Notes under the pieces: model-generated
Seen by the model: the letters and a program-made list of their open reading frames with translations, nothing else
What the model was told of the DNA's origin: nothing
The model's database searches: none
Part shown: in pieces, positions 44,788-54,995 of the stretch
Numbering within the stretch: the first letter of the stretch is position 1
How the letters are laid out: every line of letters starts with the position of its first letter
NCBI GenBank assembly: GCA_025999935.1
Contig: BNXY01000001.1
Coordinates: 57,040-121,039 of the forward strand
Direction: 5' to 3'
Source: Bacteroidia bacterium
GTDB taxonomy: Bacteria; Bacteroidota; Bacteroidia; Bacteroidales; Azobacteroidaceae
Length of the DNA stretch: 64,000 nucleotides
Translations under genes and position numbers: made by a program

Positions 44788-45648
44788 TCAGTCTATATTA
44801 TCAGCGGTATTCTCTTTATTTTCAATAGCTAAAATACTTTTTGCATTGAGCGGGCTAACCACTTTTTTACCGGTTTCCGCTTCCAGCTTCATGCGTGCCT
44901 CTTTGGCAATATTAGCACCGCGCCGGGCAACATCTTTATGTTCCGGAAATGTTTCAGGGTTTGAAACCTCCGATATTTCTTTGGTCGATAGTTCTGCAAG
45001 CATATTGATAACCAATTCCTTATTGGTCATATTGTCGCGCAAGTTCTCCTTATGCAAGCCTTTGAACTGTTTATATTCTTTGGCGGTTTTTCCCGACCAT
45101 GTTTTATAAATAATGTCTGTGAGCGAAGCAAACTGAACACCTTCCTGCAATCCATGTCTTTTCCATTCATCGGTCAAATCCTTGCGAATTTCGATACTTT
45201 TCAGGCGTTGATTTATCCAGTTGTCGGAATAACCCAAACGTTTATAATCGGTCATTGCCTGCTCAATGGATAGTTCAGGGTCTTGAAGTTGGTCTATGCG
45301 TTGTTTGGCGACTTCGGCAAGCCAATTCTTGAAAGGCTCTGCTTTCTTAGAGGGAATAGACTGAATAAGGCGGAAAAGTTGCTGTGTATTAGCAACATCA
45401 GTCATACGCATTTTGCCGTCTTCGGCAGGTAATTTCAACTGGTTACAATTTGTAACCGTTTCATTTCCCTCTGCTTTCAATCTGTTTTTCAGCACTTTCC
45501 AATAGTTTCGCGCTCCGGAATGGTCGCTTTGGTCGGTCAAGACAGCCACCACATCTACTACTGAAAAATACCATTCTTCCTCATCTACATTCCAGATGGT
45601 GCGGATTGATTTGTCTTCAAAAAGTTTGATTGCATTTTCTTTGTTCAT
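44788..45648 (-). CDS. Bro-N (phage antirepressor-like) domain protein
   Basis: This 286-residue protein has an N-terminal Bro-N domain at about 1-105 (TIWNVDEEEWYFSVVDVVAVLTDQ, then GARNYWKVLKNRLKAEG) and a helical C-terminal part. The C-terminal part carries a conserved WSGKTAKEYKQFKGL segment found in many cellular Bro-N proteins of Bacteroidetes. Such proteins resemble phage antirepressors and are frequent in mobile islands. No phage structural gene is nearby. It lies in the same direction as DUF6088 and the GmrSD-like gene. Confidence 0.75.
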   Translation of the reverse strand: MNKENAIKLFEDKSIRTIWNVDEEEWYFSVVDVVAVLTDQSDHSGARNYWKVLKNRLKAEGNETVTNCNQLKLPAEDGKMRMTDVANTQQLFRLIQSIPSKKAEPFKNWLAEVAKQRIDQLQDPELSIEQAMTDYKRLGYSDNWINQRLKSIEIRKDLTDEWKRHGLQEGVQFASLTDIIYKTWSGKTAKEYKQFKGLHKENLRDNMTNKELVINMLAELSTKEISEVSNPETFPEHKDVARRGANIAKEARMKLEAETGKKVVSPLNAKSILAIENKENTADNID

Positions 45649-45698
45649 GATTTTTTATCTTTTAATGTTGTTGACATGTAATTCTTGGGACACTGATT

Positions 45699-46118
45699 TT
45701 AAAAAGACAAATCATCATCTTCAACAGTTTTTTTCTCGTCAATCTCAATCTGAGGTTTTGGAAATTTCGTTTTATAATCTGATTTTAAGGAGTTTTTGAA
45801 AGTTGGAATTGAAGGAATAAAATCCGGAGTATTTACACCTAACTCTATGGCAATTTTTAATAAAATTTTACTGTCTACTTTACTTATATTGTGTAATGTG
45901 GATTTCAAATCAATGTTTCCATTTTGATTTTTCTCGATTACAAAATCAGGCGACCAGCCAATATGATAAGAACCATCATATCTATCATCCCATTCTTGCC
46001 ATTTTTCAAGATATTTTTCAACATTGAAATACTTTGATTCAGAAAATTCATTCCAGAGAGCTTGCTCAACTTCATTTACAAGTTTCATCTGATATTTTGG
46101 GGAAATTGCATTATCCAT
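45699..46118 (-). CDS. Unknown protein paired with the GmrSD-like nuclease gene
   Basis: I choose the ATG at 46118 (MDNAISPKYQMKLVNEVEQ), giving 139 residues. The longer frame from 46163 overlaps the DUF262 gene by 22 bp. The protein is hydrophilic, without signal or membrane segment. It has WNEFSESKYFNVEKYLEKWQEWDD near 21-43, a WSPDFVIEKN segment and a Lys/Asp-rich acidic tail (KKTVEDDDLSF). I do not recognise a family. It directly follows the DUF262/DUF1524 gene (23 bp gap), so it is a candidate accessory protein of that defence system. Confidence 0.6.
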   Translation of the reverse strand: MDNAISPKYQMKLVNEVEQALWNEFSESKYFNVEKYLEKWQEWDDRYDGSYHIGWSPDFVIEKNQNGNIDLKSTLHNISKVDSKILLKIAIELGVNTPDFIPSIPTFKNSLKSDYKTKFPKPQIEIDEKKTVEDDDLSF

Positions 46119-46141
46119 ACCTTTAATATTTTTCCTATATT

Positions 46142-48109
46142 TTATTCTACATTTACAATCCAATCTTCAGACGTTAAATCAATTGTTTCTATTGCCTGAA
46201 AGCATAATTTCTGAATACTCTGTGCAGACCTATTTACTTCTATATAATATTTATTTTGTAATTGTCGGATAGCAGCAAATTTATTTTTGTCTTTGCCTAT
46301 CCAGTTTGAAAAATTGCCGGCAATTATTTCAAATTTTTCCGGTTCTAAATCTGCTATAGTATTCAAAGTCTGTTCCAATACATCACGCCAACTGCTAACG
46401 GAAAAATATTGTCCCAAAATAATGAGAGAAACAGGTTTTGTAAATGTAGCTCCCTGTAAATTAGCAAGTGTTGAGTTCTCATGTCCGAAATACGACCAAA
46501 TTTCAATTGCCTCTTTTGCCAAAATCGCGGCTCGTTTTTCAATTTCTTCTTTTGTCCAATTCAATTTGTCGGCAAAATATTTGTTCAAGTCCAAATGACT
46601 TTCGCTATATGTTCTTTTTTTAGTTGGAAAATCATCATTTGATAATTCCGAATTATATGCGGTAAGTGTTAGATTCCCAATTGTATGCAAAAACAAGTCA
46701 TGAGTTTCAGCCCATTCTTCACCCAATTCTTTTTGCCACCATTCAGACAATGTTTGCGGCATAATATGTTCAATGGTAAGATTATCAAATGAAACATTTT
46801 CTTTATGAGCAAAATTTTCTTCCAATGTTTCAAGAATAAGTTTTGTTTTGACTTGTCGGTCTCCACCTCCGTAAAACTTTGTTTCTCGGAAGCGGCTTTC
46901 AAATTCATTATCTTTTGGATAACCCTTACTCTGTAAAACAGTTTTGAAACTTTCAACGATATTATCCGCAGACTTAACTTGCGGATAAATTGTCGGAAAT
47001 ATCTTATTCAGTTGATTTGTCGGAATATTGCAAACAAATCTGCGTATCAAATAATTTTCCAATATTTGTAAAATGGCAACAAAATCGTCTCTTGATATTG
47101 TATTGTTAACATAATCGTTATAGAAATTTAACAATAAAGGATAGGCGGTAGTAACTTCAATACGATTCAGCCTTTTGATACATTTTTTTAATTGAGCATC
47201 TGATTCAAAATCAGGATTGAGTAAACGTTGATAATAGACAGAAAAATTTTGTAATTCAGTCAAATACGCGATAGCATTCTGTGAGGAAACATTTTCCTTT
47301 AAAGCGTAATAAACATCTGTTTGTTTAACTATTCCTCCATTACGCATTAAAAAATGTCGAATAAACTCTGTTAAATTTTCATCTAACGCTTTTTGCATTG
47401 GCAGCCAAAATTCTGTATATATTTCTTCTTGTTTATCTACATGGATTCGCATGAAAAAATAGTTGCGAATAAGGTCTGCTTGCGTTAATGGACGCCCTTT
47501 GGCATTTAAACTCTCAAAAACCAAATACGGATTGTCATCTGCATCAAGGACGATACTAACAACAGAAAAATAGCTGGTTATGATTTTTTTAATCTTTTCG
47601 TGTTCAAAGTTTGTTTGTTTGAGTTTTTTTTCAAAAAATTTGTACGCTTCAATAATTTGACTTTCTGTTTCTACGATTTTTCCCTTTATCAAATTTTCAA
47701 AAACCGTGCGGTCAATTTGTGTTGGCATTAATTTGAAATAGTCAATTCCATCCTTATACTGATTGACTAACAAAGTGTCGTTTATTTCATTTGCAAATCG
47801 AGAATTGCTATCATTCTGTTTGGCTTTGTCTCTCAAAAGAGCTAATAGGATAAAAATAGTAGTCAACCTTTGCTGACCATCTATAAGCAAATATTTGGCA
47901 ACACCTTCAGGAACAGAAACAGTTGGCATATTAACAATTGAACCAATGAAATGTGTTCTGGGATTTTCCATTTCACATAATTCGACAAGGTCTTTCCATA
48001 AAATTTCCCATTCCTTATTCGTCCAACTGTATGTACGCTGAAAAAGAGGAATAACATATTGTTTTGTCCCCTCAATTATGTCTTGTAACTTTGTTTCTTT
48101 TGCTTGCAT
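46142..48109 (-). CDS. DUF262/DUF1524 nuclease (GmrSD-like type IV restriction protein)
   Basis: This 655-residue protein has an N-terminal DUF262 (ParB-like NTPase) domain at about 1-220 with the core YLLIDGQQRLTT near 75-87 and IPLFQRTYSW near 18-27. A helical middle follows, then a DUF1524 (HNH-like) domain with EHIMPQTLSEWW near 446 and the HTIGNLTLT segment near 477. A C-terminal extension of about 110 residues is unassigned. GmrSD proteins cut phage DNA carrying glucosylated 5-hydroxymethylcytosine, and many relatives are presumed defence nucleases. The gene is intact and probably in an operon with 45699-46118. Confidence 0.88.
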   Translation of the reverse strand: MQAKETKLQDIIEGTKQYVIPLFQRTYSWTNKEWEILWKDLVELCEMENPRTHFIGSIVNMPTVSVPEGVAKYLLIDGQQRLTTIFILLALLRDKAKQNDSNSRFANEINDTLLVNQYKDGIDYFKLMPTQIDRTVFENLIKGKIVETESQIIEAYKFFEKKLKQTNFEHEKIKKIITSYFSVVSIVLDADDNPYLVFESLNAKGRPLTQADLIRNYFFMRIHVDKQEEIYTEFWLPMQKALDENLTEFIRHFLMRNGGIVKQTDVYYALKENVSSQNAIAYLTELQNFSVYYQRLLNPDFESDAQLKKCIKRLNRIEVTTAYPLLLNFYNDYVNNTISRDDFVAILQILENYLIRRFVCNIPTNQLNKIFPTIYPQVKSADNIVESFKTVLQSKGYPKDNEFESRFRETKFYGGGDRQVKTKLILETLEENFAHKENVSFDNLTIEHIMPQTLSEWWQKELGEEWAETHDLFLHTIGNLTLTAYNSELSNDDFPTKKRTYSESHLDLNKYFADKLNWTKEEIEKRAAILAKEAIEIWSYFGHENSTLANLQGATFTKPVSLIILGQYFSVSSWRDVLEQTLNTIADLEPEKFEIIAGNFSNWIGKDKNKFAAIRQLQNKYYIEVNRSAQSIQKLCFQAIETIDLTSEDWIVNVE

Positions 48110-48145
48110 TGTTCTGTTATTTATTTGTTTCTTTTTTTAATTATT

Positions 48146-48867
48146 CCCATTTATCAAATTCACAACCACCTTCACCATCACATCCTTCTCCTCCGTCCGG
48201 CTTTCCGCAATCATTAACGTAAGCGCAACCAATGTATTATTTTCTATCAACCGCAATCCGTTGGGTTTGTATAAGATGCCGTTCTTTTCTAAAAACCACA
48301 GGAAAAGGAATGCCGCAATCCGCTTGTTGCCATCGCTGAACGAATGATTTTTTGTAACGAGATAGAGCAACATAGCTGCTATCGTTCGTCAATACTTTGT
48401 TTTGGATGACATTGGATAACAGCATTACGGTCTGTTTCAAGTCTTCATACTGTTTGAGCTTCAGTTTATTATTAACGGCATAACCTTTTACAATATAATC
48501 CTTTAATACTTTATTAGCCCAGATACGAAATTGAGTGCCTCGTTGAGATTTTACTCGATACCCAACAGAGATAATTACATCCAGATTATAAAGTTGTACG
48601 CTTGAAGTTTGCGTTTTTCCCTCTATAGCACCATGTTGAGTGGTATGTGCAAAATTTGCACATACCACTTCTTCCTGCAATTCCCCTTCTGCAAAGATGT
48701 TGCGTATATGTTTGCCAATGACAGTTCTTTCACGCTGAAACAGCGCAACCATTTGTGCCTGAGTCAGCCAAACGGTATCTTGTTCCAAACGAACATCTAA
48801 TTCAGCAACACCATCCGGCGTTTGATAGATGATAATCTCGCCTTTATTCCTTGATTTCTTGACTCAT
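48146..48867 (-). pseudogene. RhuM-family protein with Fic domain, frameshifted and internally deleted
   Basis: At the 5' end the ATG at 48867 gives MSQEIKE and then stops. One base off, the frame reads EIIIYQTPDGVAELDVRLEQ and the RhuM core (DTVWLTQAQMVALFQRERTV). The RhuM part continues to VLTNDSSYVA near 48385. The next residues belong to the C-terminal Fic domain (MLLYLVTKNHSFSDGNKRIA, Fic motif HSFSDGNKR), in another frame. About 100 residues that normally join the two parts are missing. Intact RhuM-Fic proteins are around 330 residues. Inactivation is certain at the 5' frameshift unless a different start is used. Confidence 0.8.
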
Positions 48868-49138
48868 TGATTTTCAACTTTACATTTTCTGCAACAAAGA
48901 TAATCAAAACCTCTGTAACCGAAGCTACAATGGCTCAAAAAAGCTTCATTGATATGCGATACGATTGTGGGTAACAAAAAATTCCAAAAGCGTTACGGGT
49001 GTAACATCAATGATGCATATTTTTATTCATCGGAATTGTGTTATTTTTTCATCGGAAATATAAAAAGTGTTTGTTTTTTATAACCCTAACTTTGTAAAAT
49101 TGTTATTAACAAATCATTCACTATAAAAAATAAATACG
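48868..49138 (+). promoter_or_regulatory. Intergenic region upstream of the fucose operon
   Basis: This 271 bp stretch separates the RhuM remnant from fucI. It holds a plus-strand TAACTTTG box at 49087-49094 (a perfect TAnnTTTG), which would start transcripts about 40 bp before the fucI ATG. Two direct repeats TTCATCGGAA lie at 49026-49035 and 49048-49057, 22 bp apart, about two helical turns, just upstream of the promoter. They could be operator or activator sites. On the minus strand TATCTTTG (48895-48902) precedes the RhuM remnant. Confidence 0.55.
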
Positions 49139-50932
49139 ATGAAGACAAACAGGTATCAGGGCGAATGGCCCAAAATCGGTATCCGTCCCACGATTGACGG
49201 ACGTATGGGCGGTGTTCGCGAATCGCTCGAAGTGCAAACCATGAACATGGCAAAAGGTTTGGTTGATTTCCTCGGTAAACAACTGAAATATCCCGACGGA
49301 ACGCCGGTTGAATTTGTTATTGCCGACAGTACCATCGGTCGCGTGGCGGAAAGCGCCGCTTGCGCCGAAAAATTCAAACGCGAAGGCGTGGCGGTAACTA
49401 TCACGGTAACTCCCTGCTGGTGTTACGGCAGCGAAACAATGGATATGACGCAAGACACCATCAAAGCCGTTTGGGGTTTCAACGGAACGGAACGTCCGGG
49501 TGCGGTTTATCTGGCGGCGGTTTTGGCGGCTCACGCTCAAAAAGGCTTACCTGCTTTCGGCATTTACGGTCACGATGTGCAGGATGGCGGCGACACGAGC
49601 ATTCCGGCAGATGTGCAGGAAAAATTATTGCTGTTTTCCAAAGCAGCCTTGGCGGCAGCCATTATGCGCGGGAAATCCTATTTGTCGGTGGGCGCCGTTT
49701 GTATGGGTATCGCCGGTTCGATCGTCAACACCGATTTCTTTGAAGATTATTTGGGAATGCGTTGCGAAGGCATCGATGAAGTGGAGATTATTCGCCGGAT
49801 GACCGAAGGCATTTACGATAAAGAAGAATATGTAAAGGCTTTGGCTTGGGCGAAAGCCAATTGCAAACAAGGCGTGGACATTTGCAACCGTCCCGATTTG
49901 CAAAAAACGCCGGAAGAAAGCGAAAAAGATTGGGAATTTATCGTAAAAATGACACTGATTTTCCGCGATTTGATGATAGGCAATCCCAAATTAAAAGAAT
50001 TGGGCTTTGGCGAAGAATCCCTCGGACACAATGCCATCGCCGCCGGTTTTCAAGGACAACGCCAATGGACGGACTTCTATCCGAACGGCGATTTTACCGA
50101 AGCCATCCTCAACTCCTCTTTCGACTGGAACGGCATCCGCGCACCGTTTGTAGTGGCTACGGAAAATGATGCTTGCAACGGTACAGCCATGTTGTTCGGT
50201 AATTTATTGACCAATACGGCTTCTATCTTTGCCGATGTACGCACTTATTGGAGTCCCGAAGCCATCGAACGAGTAACGAAATGGAAACCAACAGGATTGG
50301 CAAAAGGCGGCATGATACACTTGATTAATTCCGGTGCAGCCTCTTTGGATGGTAGCGGTTATCAAAACGACAAAGACGGCAATCCGACCATGAAACCTTT
50401 CTGGGACATTACCGAAGCGGAAGCGCAAGCTTGCTTGGATGCAACCACGTGGATGCCAGCCAATCGCGAATATTTCCGCGGCGGCGGCTACTCCTCCAAA
50501 TTCCTCACACGCGGCGGAATGCCCTGCACGATGCTACGCTTGAATTTAGTGAAAGGTTTAGGTCCCGTATTGCAAATCGCCGAAGGCTGGACAGCCGACA
50601 TCGACCCGGCAGCGCACCGCATCTTGGACGAACGAACCGATAAAGGTTGGCCGACAACTTGGTTTGTGCCACGCACCGTCGAAGGCAACGAAACCTTTAA
50701 GGATGTATATTCCGTGATGAATAACTGGGGCGCGAATCACGGCGCTATCAATGGCGGACACATTGGCGCAGAGTTGATTACGCTGGCTTCTATTTTACGT
50801 ATTCCGGTTTGTATGCACAATGTGCCGGAAGAAAAGATCTATCGCCCGGCAGCATGGAATGCGTTTGGAATGAATAAAGAAGGAGCAGATTATCGGGCTT
50901 GTCAAACTTACGGACCACTTTATAAGAAATAA
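49139..50932 (+). CDS. fucI: L-fucose isomerase
   Basis: This 597-residue enzyme converts L-fucose to L-fuculose, Mn-dependent. The length and the segments [19 protein letters not shown] (start), [14 protein letters not shown] near 95-110 and [20 protein letters not shown] are typical. The metal-binding Glu/Asp residues of the family lie in the region around [20 protein letters not shown]. It is the first gene of a five-gene plus-strand fucose operon, followed at 1 bp by fucA. Confidence 0.97.
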   Translation: MKTNRYQGEWPKIGIRPTIDGRMGGVRESLEVQTMNMAKGLVDFLGKQLKYPDGTPVEFVIADSTIGRVAESAACAEKFKREGVAVTITVTPCWCYGSETMDMTQDTIKAVWGFNGTERPGAVYLAAVLAAHAQKGLPAFGIYGHDVQDGGDTSIPADVQEKLLLFSKAALAAAIMRGKSYLSVGAVCMGIAGSIVNTDFFEDYLGMRCEGIDEVEIIRRMTEGIYDKEEYVKALAWAKANCKQGVDICNRPDLQKTPEESEKDWEFIVKMTLIFRDLMIGNPKLKELGFGEESLGHNAIAAGFQGQRQWTDFYPNGDFTEAILNSSFDWNGIRAPFVVATENDACNGTAMLFGNLLTNTASIFADVRTYWSPEAIERVTKWKPTGLAKGGMIHLINSGAASLDGSGYQNDKDGNPTMKPFWDITEAEAQACLDATTWMPANREYFRGGGYSSKFLTRGGMPCTMLRLNLVKGLGPVLQIAEGWTADIDPAAHRILDERTDKGWPTTWFVPRTVEGNETFKDVYSVMNNWGANHGAINGGHIGAELITLASILRIPVCMHNVPEEKIYRPAAWNAFGMNKEGADYRACQTYGPLYKK

Positions 50933-50933
50933 A

Positions 50934-51560
50934 ATGACAAAAGAACAAATACAAGCATTCCTTGATGTCGCGCATCGCGCCGGCAATCAAAAATTGATGC
51001 TTTGCAGCAGCGGTAATTTATCGTGGCGCATGGGCGATGATTTGGCGATGATTTCGGGCACAGGCTCGTGGTTGCCCACCATCCGGGAAGAAAATATTGC
51101 AGTCTGCCGCATTTCGGATGGGCAATCGGTGGAGGGACCTCGTCCTTCCATCGAAAGCACCTTCCATTTGGGCATCTTGCGCAGCCGTAAAGACGTAAAT
51201 GTCGTGTTGCATTTCCAATCACCGTTTGCCACAACGGTTGCCTGCATGAAAGACAGACCCACCGATTTCAATGTAACGGCAGAAATTCCGTTGCACGTAG
51301 GGCGCGAAATTCCGGTAGTGCCGTATTGCCGTCCGGGGTCGCCGGAATTGGCAAAAGCCGTGACGGAAGCGATGCAAGACCACAACAGTATCTTGCTCGC
51401 CAAACACGGACAAGTAGTGTGTGGCAAGGATTTGGACGATGCTTTCCAAAAAGCAGTGTTCTTGGAAATGGCATGCGAAATCATTGTGCGTGCAGGCAAA
51501 GACAATTACACCACGCTGACGGAGGAAGAAATCGCCGATTTGTTTAAGCATTTTGGATAA
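50934..51560 (+). CDS. fucA: L-fuculose-1-phosphate aldolase (class II aldolase/adducin family)
   Basis: This 208-residue protein of the class II aldolase/adducin family cleaves L-fuculose-1-phosphate to dihydroxyacetone phosphate and L-lactaldehyde. It has the zinc-ligand region HFQSPFATT, the ASP-type HVGREIPVVPY segment and KHGQVVCGKDLDDAF, the spacing expected for the three His/Glu ligands. It starts 1 bp after fucI. The frame of the fucosidase gene overlaps its stop codon. Confidence 0.88.
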   Translation: MTKEQIQAFLDVAHRAGNQKLMLCSSGNLSWRMGDDLAMISGTGSWLPTIREENIAVCRISDGQSVEGPRPSIESTFHLGILRSRKDVNVVLHFQSPFATTVACMKDRPTDFNVTAEIPLHVGREIPVVPYCRPGSPELAKAVTEAMQDHNSILLAKHGQVVCGKDLDDAFQKAVFLEMACEIIVRAGKDNYTTLTEEEIADLFKHFG

Positions 51561-51622
51561 TGTGTCATTGTAATAACATGAAACAGAAATGTTTAGTAAA
51601 CGCCAAAGAGGATGAAAAGGGG

Positions 51623-51643
51623 ATTGCGGGTCAAGCCCGCAAT
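51623..51643. repeat. Perfect REP-like palindrome in the leader of the fucosidase gene
   Basis: ATTGCGGG and CCCGCAAT form an 8 bp perfect stem around the loop TCAAG. This is a widespread interspersed palindrome that decodes as the tell-tale HCGLDPQS in one frame. It lies between the fucA stop (51560) and the fucosidase start (51659), so the longer open frame of that gene is an artefact. Confidence 0.85.
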
Positions 51644-51658
51644 GACAGTTTTTTTCGC

Positions 51659-53572
51659 ATGAAAAGCTTACGATTATTTTTAGCTTCCACAATACTCTTC
51701 TTTGCGGGATTGGGTGCTTATGCCCAAAATAATGGCAATGAGCAGGGCATGGAGTTGGGCGAGTTGCAGCTTCACCAAGACAGCGTAGCTGTTCGGGATG
51801 CATTTACCGGGTGGTGGAAGGATTCTCAAGCCTCACTTGAAGAACGAATGGCGTGGTATGCCGATGTTAAATTCGGCTGTTTCGTCCACTGGGGCGCCTA
51901 TTCCACTTTGGGCGGTGTGTGGAACGGTTCTGCTATCGGCACCTACGCCGAACATGTGATGCGGGCAAAAAAAATCCACTTGGCGGAGTATAAAGAAAAG
52001 GTGATAAAAACCTTTAATCCGGTAAATTTCGATGCCGACGAATGGGTGCGCAGAGCCAAAGAGGCGGGTATGAAGTACTTTATTGTTACCGCCAAGCATC
52101 ACGATGGCTTTGCCGTCTATCATTCGGACGCTTATCCCTACGATATGCGGATGACACCTTTTTCGCGCGACCCGATGGCAGAACTGAAGACTGCCTGTGT
52201 GAAGTACGGACTTAAATTCGGATTCTATTATTCTCACGCTTTCGACTGGGAACATCCCGATGCGCCGGGCAACGACTGGGATACGTTCGACAACGGCTTC
52301 AACGGAGGTAAAAACCCCGGTGGCGATGCCCTCCTCGGCGGCAGGGATTGGTGGATGAACGGCACATACAAGGCTTTCTTAACCAATGCCGACCGTTATG
52401 TGAATGAAAAATCCATCCCGCAGGTGATTGAGTTGGTGCAGAAATACAACCCCGACATTATGTGGTTTGATACGCCCCACAAATTGCCGCTCTACCAGAA
52501 TATCCGCATTTGCAAAGCGTTGCGTGAAGCAAAAACCGATGTGGTCATCAACGGACGGTTAGCACGTTGGGGCAATCATCAATTGGGTGATTACGCGAAC
52601 AGCGGCGACCGTGCTGCTTATCTTTTCCCGTTGGAAGACGCTTACTGGGAAAGCATCCCTACAACCAACAATTCCTACGGCTACAGTTCTGCCGATAAAT
52701 CGCACAAGCCACCCTCGCATTTTATCCGGCTGCTCGAAACAGCCGCTTCCAAAGGCGGCAACATCCTCCTGAACGTGGGTCCGAAAGGCGATGGGACATG
52801 GGACGCTCCCGACACATTAATTTATCGGGCAATCGGCGAATGGATGAACGTCAACGGCGAATCTATTTACGGCGCTGTGCGCACCAACGATATTCCCATT
52901 CCCAACTGGGGGGTAATTACCAGGAAGGCGAATGTTATTTACCTTCATGTACACAACTGGCCCAAAAACGGCGAGCTGTGGGTAGGCAGTTTAAAGGCAA
53001 ACGTCACGCAGGCAAAAATCCTTAAAACGGGCGAGCTACTCACCTGTACGCAGGACGGCAAAGATTTGCGACTGCAAGTGCCGGCTACCGCTCCCGATGT
53101 AGCCAGTACGGTCATCGCCCTTACGATTAACGGCAACTACACTGCCTATCCTCAACGTTTGCTTGAAACGAAAGTAGATAATATACTGCCGGCTTTCGAT
53201 GCGATTCTTGGCGGTTCGCCTTTCTCGCCGGGCGATGGAAAAAGCGGCTATAACTACCTCGGCGACTGGAAAGACAACAGTCAAACCATGACGTGGAACG
53301 TGAGCGTGCGGGAAACAGCCTCTTTTGAGGTAAGCATTTCATACAACCGCACCTCGTCTTCAGATGAAGGAACGGTAGTGGTGGAAGTCGATGGCAGAAG
53401 ATACGAAGTAAGTTACAACGCAACTTCTCCCACCTCGCTCTTTGTGGCGCAAATTGCGCTGACTGCCGGCAATCATGTAATAAAACTGCAGGGCAAGACA
53501 TATAAAGGTTCGCAATACATGCGTCCTTTCAGTGTTTCGCTTACGCCGGTGTCGATACTAAAAAAAATATAA
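51659..53572 (+). CDS. Secreted alpha-L-fucosidase (GH29)
   Basis: I set the start at the ATG at 51659, which gives a signal peptide (MKSLRLFLASTILFFAGLGAYA). The frame opened at 51560 runs through a REP-like palindrome. The mature protein of about 615 residues has a GH29 catalytic barrel (KFGCFVHWGAYST near 65, AKHHDGFAVY near 145, the nucleophile-type PDIMWFDTP near 269) and a C-terminal beta-sandwich, perhaps carbohydrate binding (GYNYLGDWKDNSQTMTW). It removes alpha-linked fucose from host or dietary glycans, feeding the cytoplasmic fucose pathway of the same operon. Confidence 0.94.
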   Translation: MKSLRLFLASTILFFAGLGAYAQNNGNEQGMELGELQLHQDSVAVRDAFTGWWKDSQASLEERMAWYADVKFGCFVHWGAYSTLGGVWNGSAIGTYAEHVMRAKKIHLAEYKEKVIKTFNPVNFDADEWVRRAKEAGMKYFIVTAKHHDGFAVYHSDAYPYDMRMTPFSRDPMAELKTACVKYGLKFGFYYSHAFDWEHPDAPGNDWDTFDNGFNGGKNPGGDALLGGRDWWMNGTYKAFLTNADRYVNEKSIPQVIELVQKYNPDIMWFDTPHKLPLYQNIRICKALREAKTDVVINGRLARWGNHQLGDYANSGDRAAYLFPLEDAYWESIPTTNNSYGYSSADKSHKPPSHFIRLLETAASKGGNILLNVGPKGDGTWDAPDTLIYRAIGEWMNVNGESIYGAVRTNDIPIPNWGVITRKANVIYLHVHNWPKNGELWVGSLKANVTQAKILKTGELLTCTQDGKDLRLQVPATAPDVASTVIALTINGNYTAYPQRLLETKVDNILPAFDAILGGSPFSPGDGKSGYNYLGDWKDNSQTMTWNVSVRETASFEVSISYNRTSSSDEGTVVVEVDGRRYEVSYNATSPTSLFVAQIALTAGNHVIKLQGKTYKGSQYMRPFSVSLTPVSILKKI

Positions 53573-53573
53573 C

Positions 53574-54983
53574 ATGAATTATTTAGCAATAGATTTAGGC
53601 GCCGGCAGCGGAAGGGCTATTGTCGGTACGATTGAAAACGGGCAAATCCGCTTGGATGAAGTGCATCGTTTCAATAATAAACCTGTGAAATTGGGCGACA
53701 CTCTCTACTGGAATTTTTTGTCGCTCTACGACAATATTTTGCAGGGAATACAAGCCGCAGTCAAAAAAGGTTATCAGTTGCAAGGGCTTGCCGTGGACAC
53801 TTGGGGCGTTGATTTTGGGCTGTTGGACAAGCAAGGAAACTTAATCGGCAATCCGGTTTGCTACCGCGACAGCCGCACCGATGGGATGCCTGCATTAGTG
53901 GCGGGATTTGTTTCCGAAGCGGAAATGTATAGTCACACGGGCATTCAGCAGTTGGCAATCAATTCGATTTATCAGCTGTTTAGCCTTGAAAATAATCATG
54001 CCGCCACGCTTTCAATGGTTGATAAAGTCCTGTTTATACCCGATTTAATCAACTATTTTCTAACCGGCAAAATGTTCAATGAATACACCATCGCTTCCAC
54101 TTCTCAATTGTTGAATGCGGAAACGCGGCAGTGGGATAGGGGGTTGTTCGATACGCTTGGACTTAATCCGCAATGGATGAGTCCCATTCAGCAACCGGGC
54201 GCCGTGATTGGCAGCCTGAAACAAGAAATTGTTGCTTTGGGCATTCCCGACATCAAAGTGTTTGCTGTCGGTTCGCACGATACGGCAAGCGCGATTGGCA
54301 TACTTCCGTTGGAAGCGAACGATGCTTTTTTGAGTTCGGGTACATGGTCGTTGTTGGGCGTGCTGCGCGATGAGCCTGTTTTGACGGAAGAAGCGCGTGT
54401 TAATGACTTTACCAACGAGGGCGGCATCGACAATAAAATCCTGTTTATGCGCAACATAACCGGTCTTTGGCTGTTGCAACAGTTGATTGCCGAATGGGAA
54501 AAAGAGGGCGACACGCCTTATGATTACGATTATTTATTGTCCGAATGTTTGAAAATTTCGGCGGGAAAAAGTATTGTGGATAGTGACGACCCTGTTTTCA
54601 ATCATCCTGTTTCCATGCGAAAAGCCATTCGGGAATATTGCAGAAAGAACGGACAAGTTGTTCCAGAAACCAAAGGAGAATTGGTGCGTTGCGTACTTGA
54701 ATCCTTGGCTTTGAAATACCGTGCCGTGATGGAAAAATTGCAAGCTTGCACAAAGAGTGAAATCAAAAAACTTTTTGTTGTGGGAGGCGGTAGCCGGAAC
54801 GAAGTGCTGAATCGGTTTATTGCCAACGCATTGAACATGGAAGTCATCGTTGGAATTACCGAAGCGACCGCTATCGGAAACATCATTCAACAGGCAATCG
54901 CCAACAAACAAATCAAAAATTTGGCCGAAGGTCATCAAATTATAAAAAATAGTTTTACTTTTGTAAATTATCAACCGGAATAA
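53574..54983 (+). CDS. fucK: L-fuculokinase (rhamnulokinase-type FGGY kinase)
   Basis: This 469-residue FGGY carbohydrate kinase begins with the ATP-binding/actin-fold motif LAIDLGAGSGRAIVGTI. It carries the VDTWGVDFGLLD catalytic-Asp region near 80 and the nucleotide-binding FVVGGGSRNEVLN near 400. By overall pattern it is closest to rhamnulokinases, as is usual for the Bacteroides fucose operon, where this enzyme acts as fuculokinase. It begins 1 bp after the fucosidase and 12 bp before fucP. Confidence 0.9.
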   Translation: MNYLAIDLGAGSGRAIVGTIENGQIRLDEVHRFNNKPVKLGDTLYWNFLSLYDNILQGIQAAVKKGYQLQGLAVDTWGVDFGLLDKQGNLIGNPVCYRDSRTDGMPALVAGFVSEAEMYSHTGIQQLAINSIYQLFSLENNHAATLSMVDKVLFIPDLINYFLTGKMFNEYTIASTSQLLNAETRQWDRGLFDTLGLNPQWMSPIQQPGAVIGSLKQEIVALGIPDIKVFAVGSHDTASAIGILPLEANDAFLSSGTWSLLGVLRDEPVLTEEARVNDFTNEGGIDNKILFMRNITGLWLLQQLIAEWEKEGDTPYDYDYLLSECLKISAGKSIVDSDDPVFNHPVSMRKAIREYCRKNGQVVPETKGELVRCVLESLALKYRAVMEKLQACTKSEIKKLFVVGGGSRNEVLNRFIANALNMEVIVGITEATAIGNIIQQAIANKQIKNLAEGHQIIKNSFTFVNYQPE

Positions 54984-54995
54984 ATAATCATTCAA

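Noticed and set aside
44788..45648. Prophage at the Bro-N gene.
   Set aside because: No integrase, capsid, terminase or tail gene is present around it.
48137..48373. A free-standing small Fic protein.
   Set aside because: It lacks the N-terminal half of the Fic fold and lines up as the end of the broken RhuM gene.
51560..51658. Start of the fucosidase at 51560.
   Set aside because: It translates a REP-like palindrome. The ATG at 51659 gives a signal peptide.
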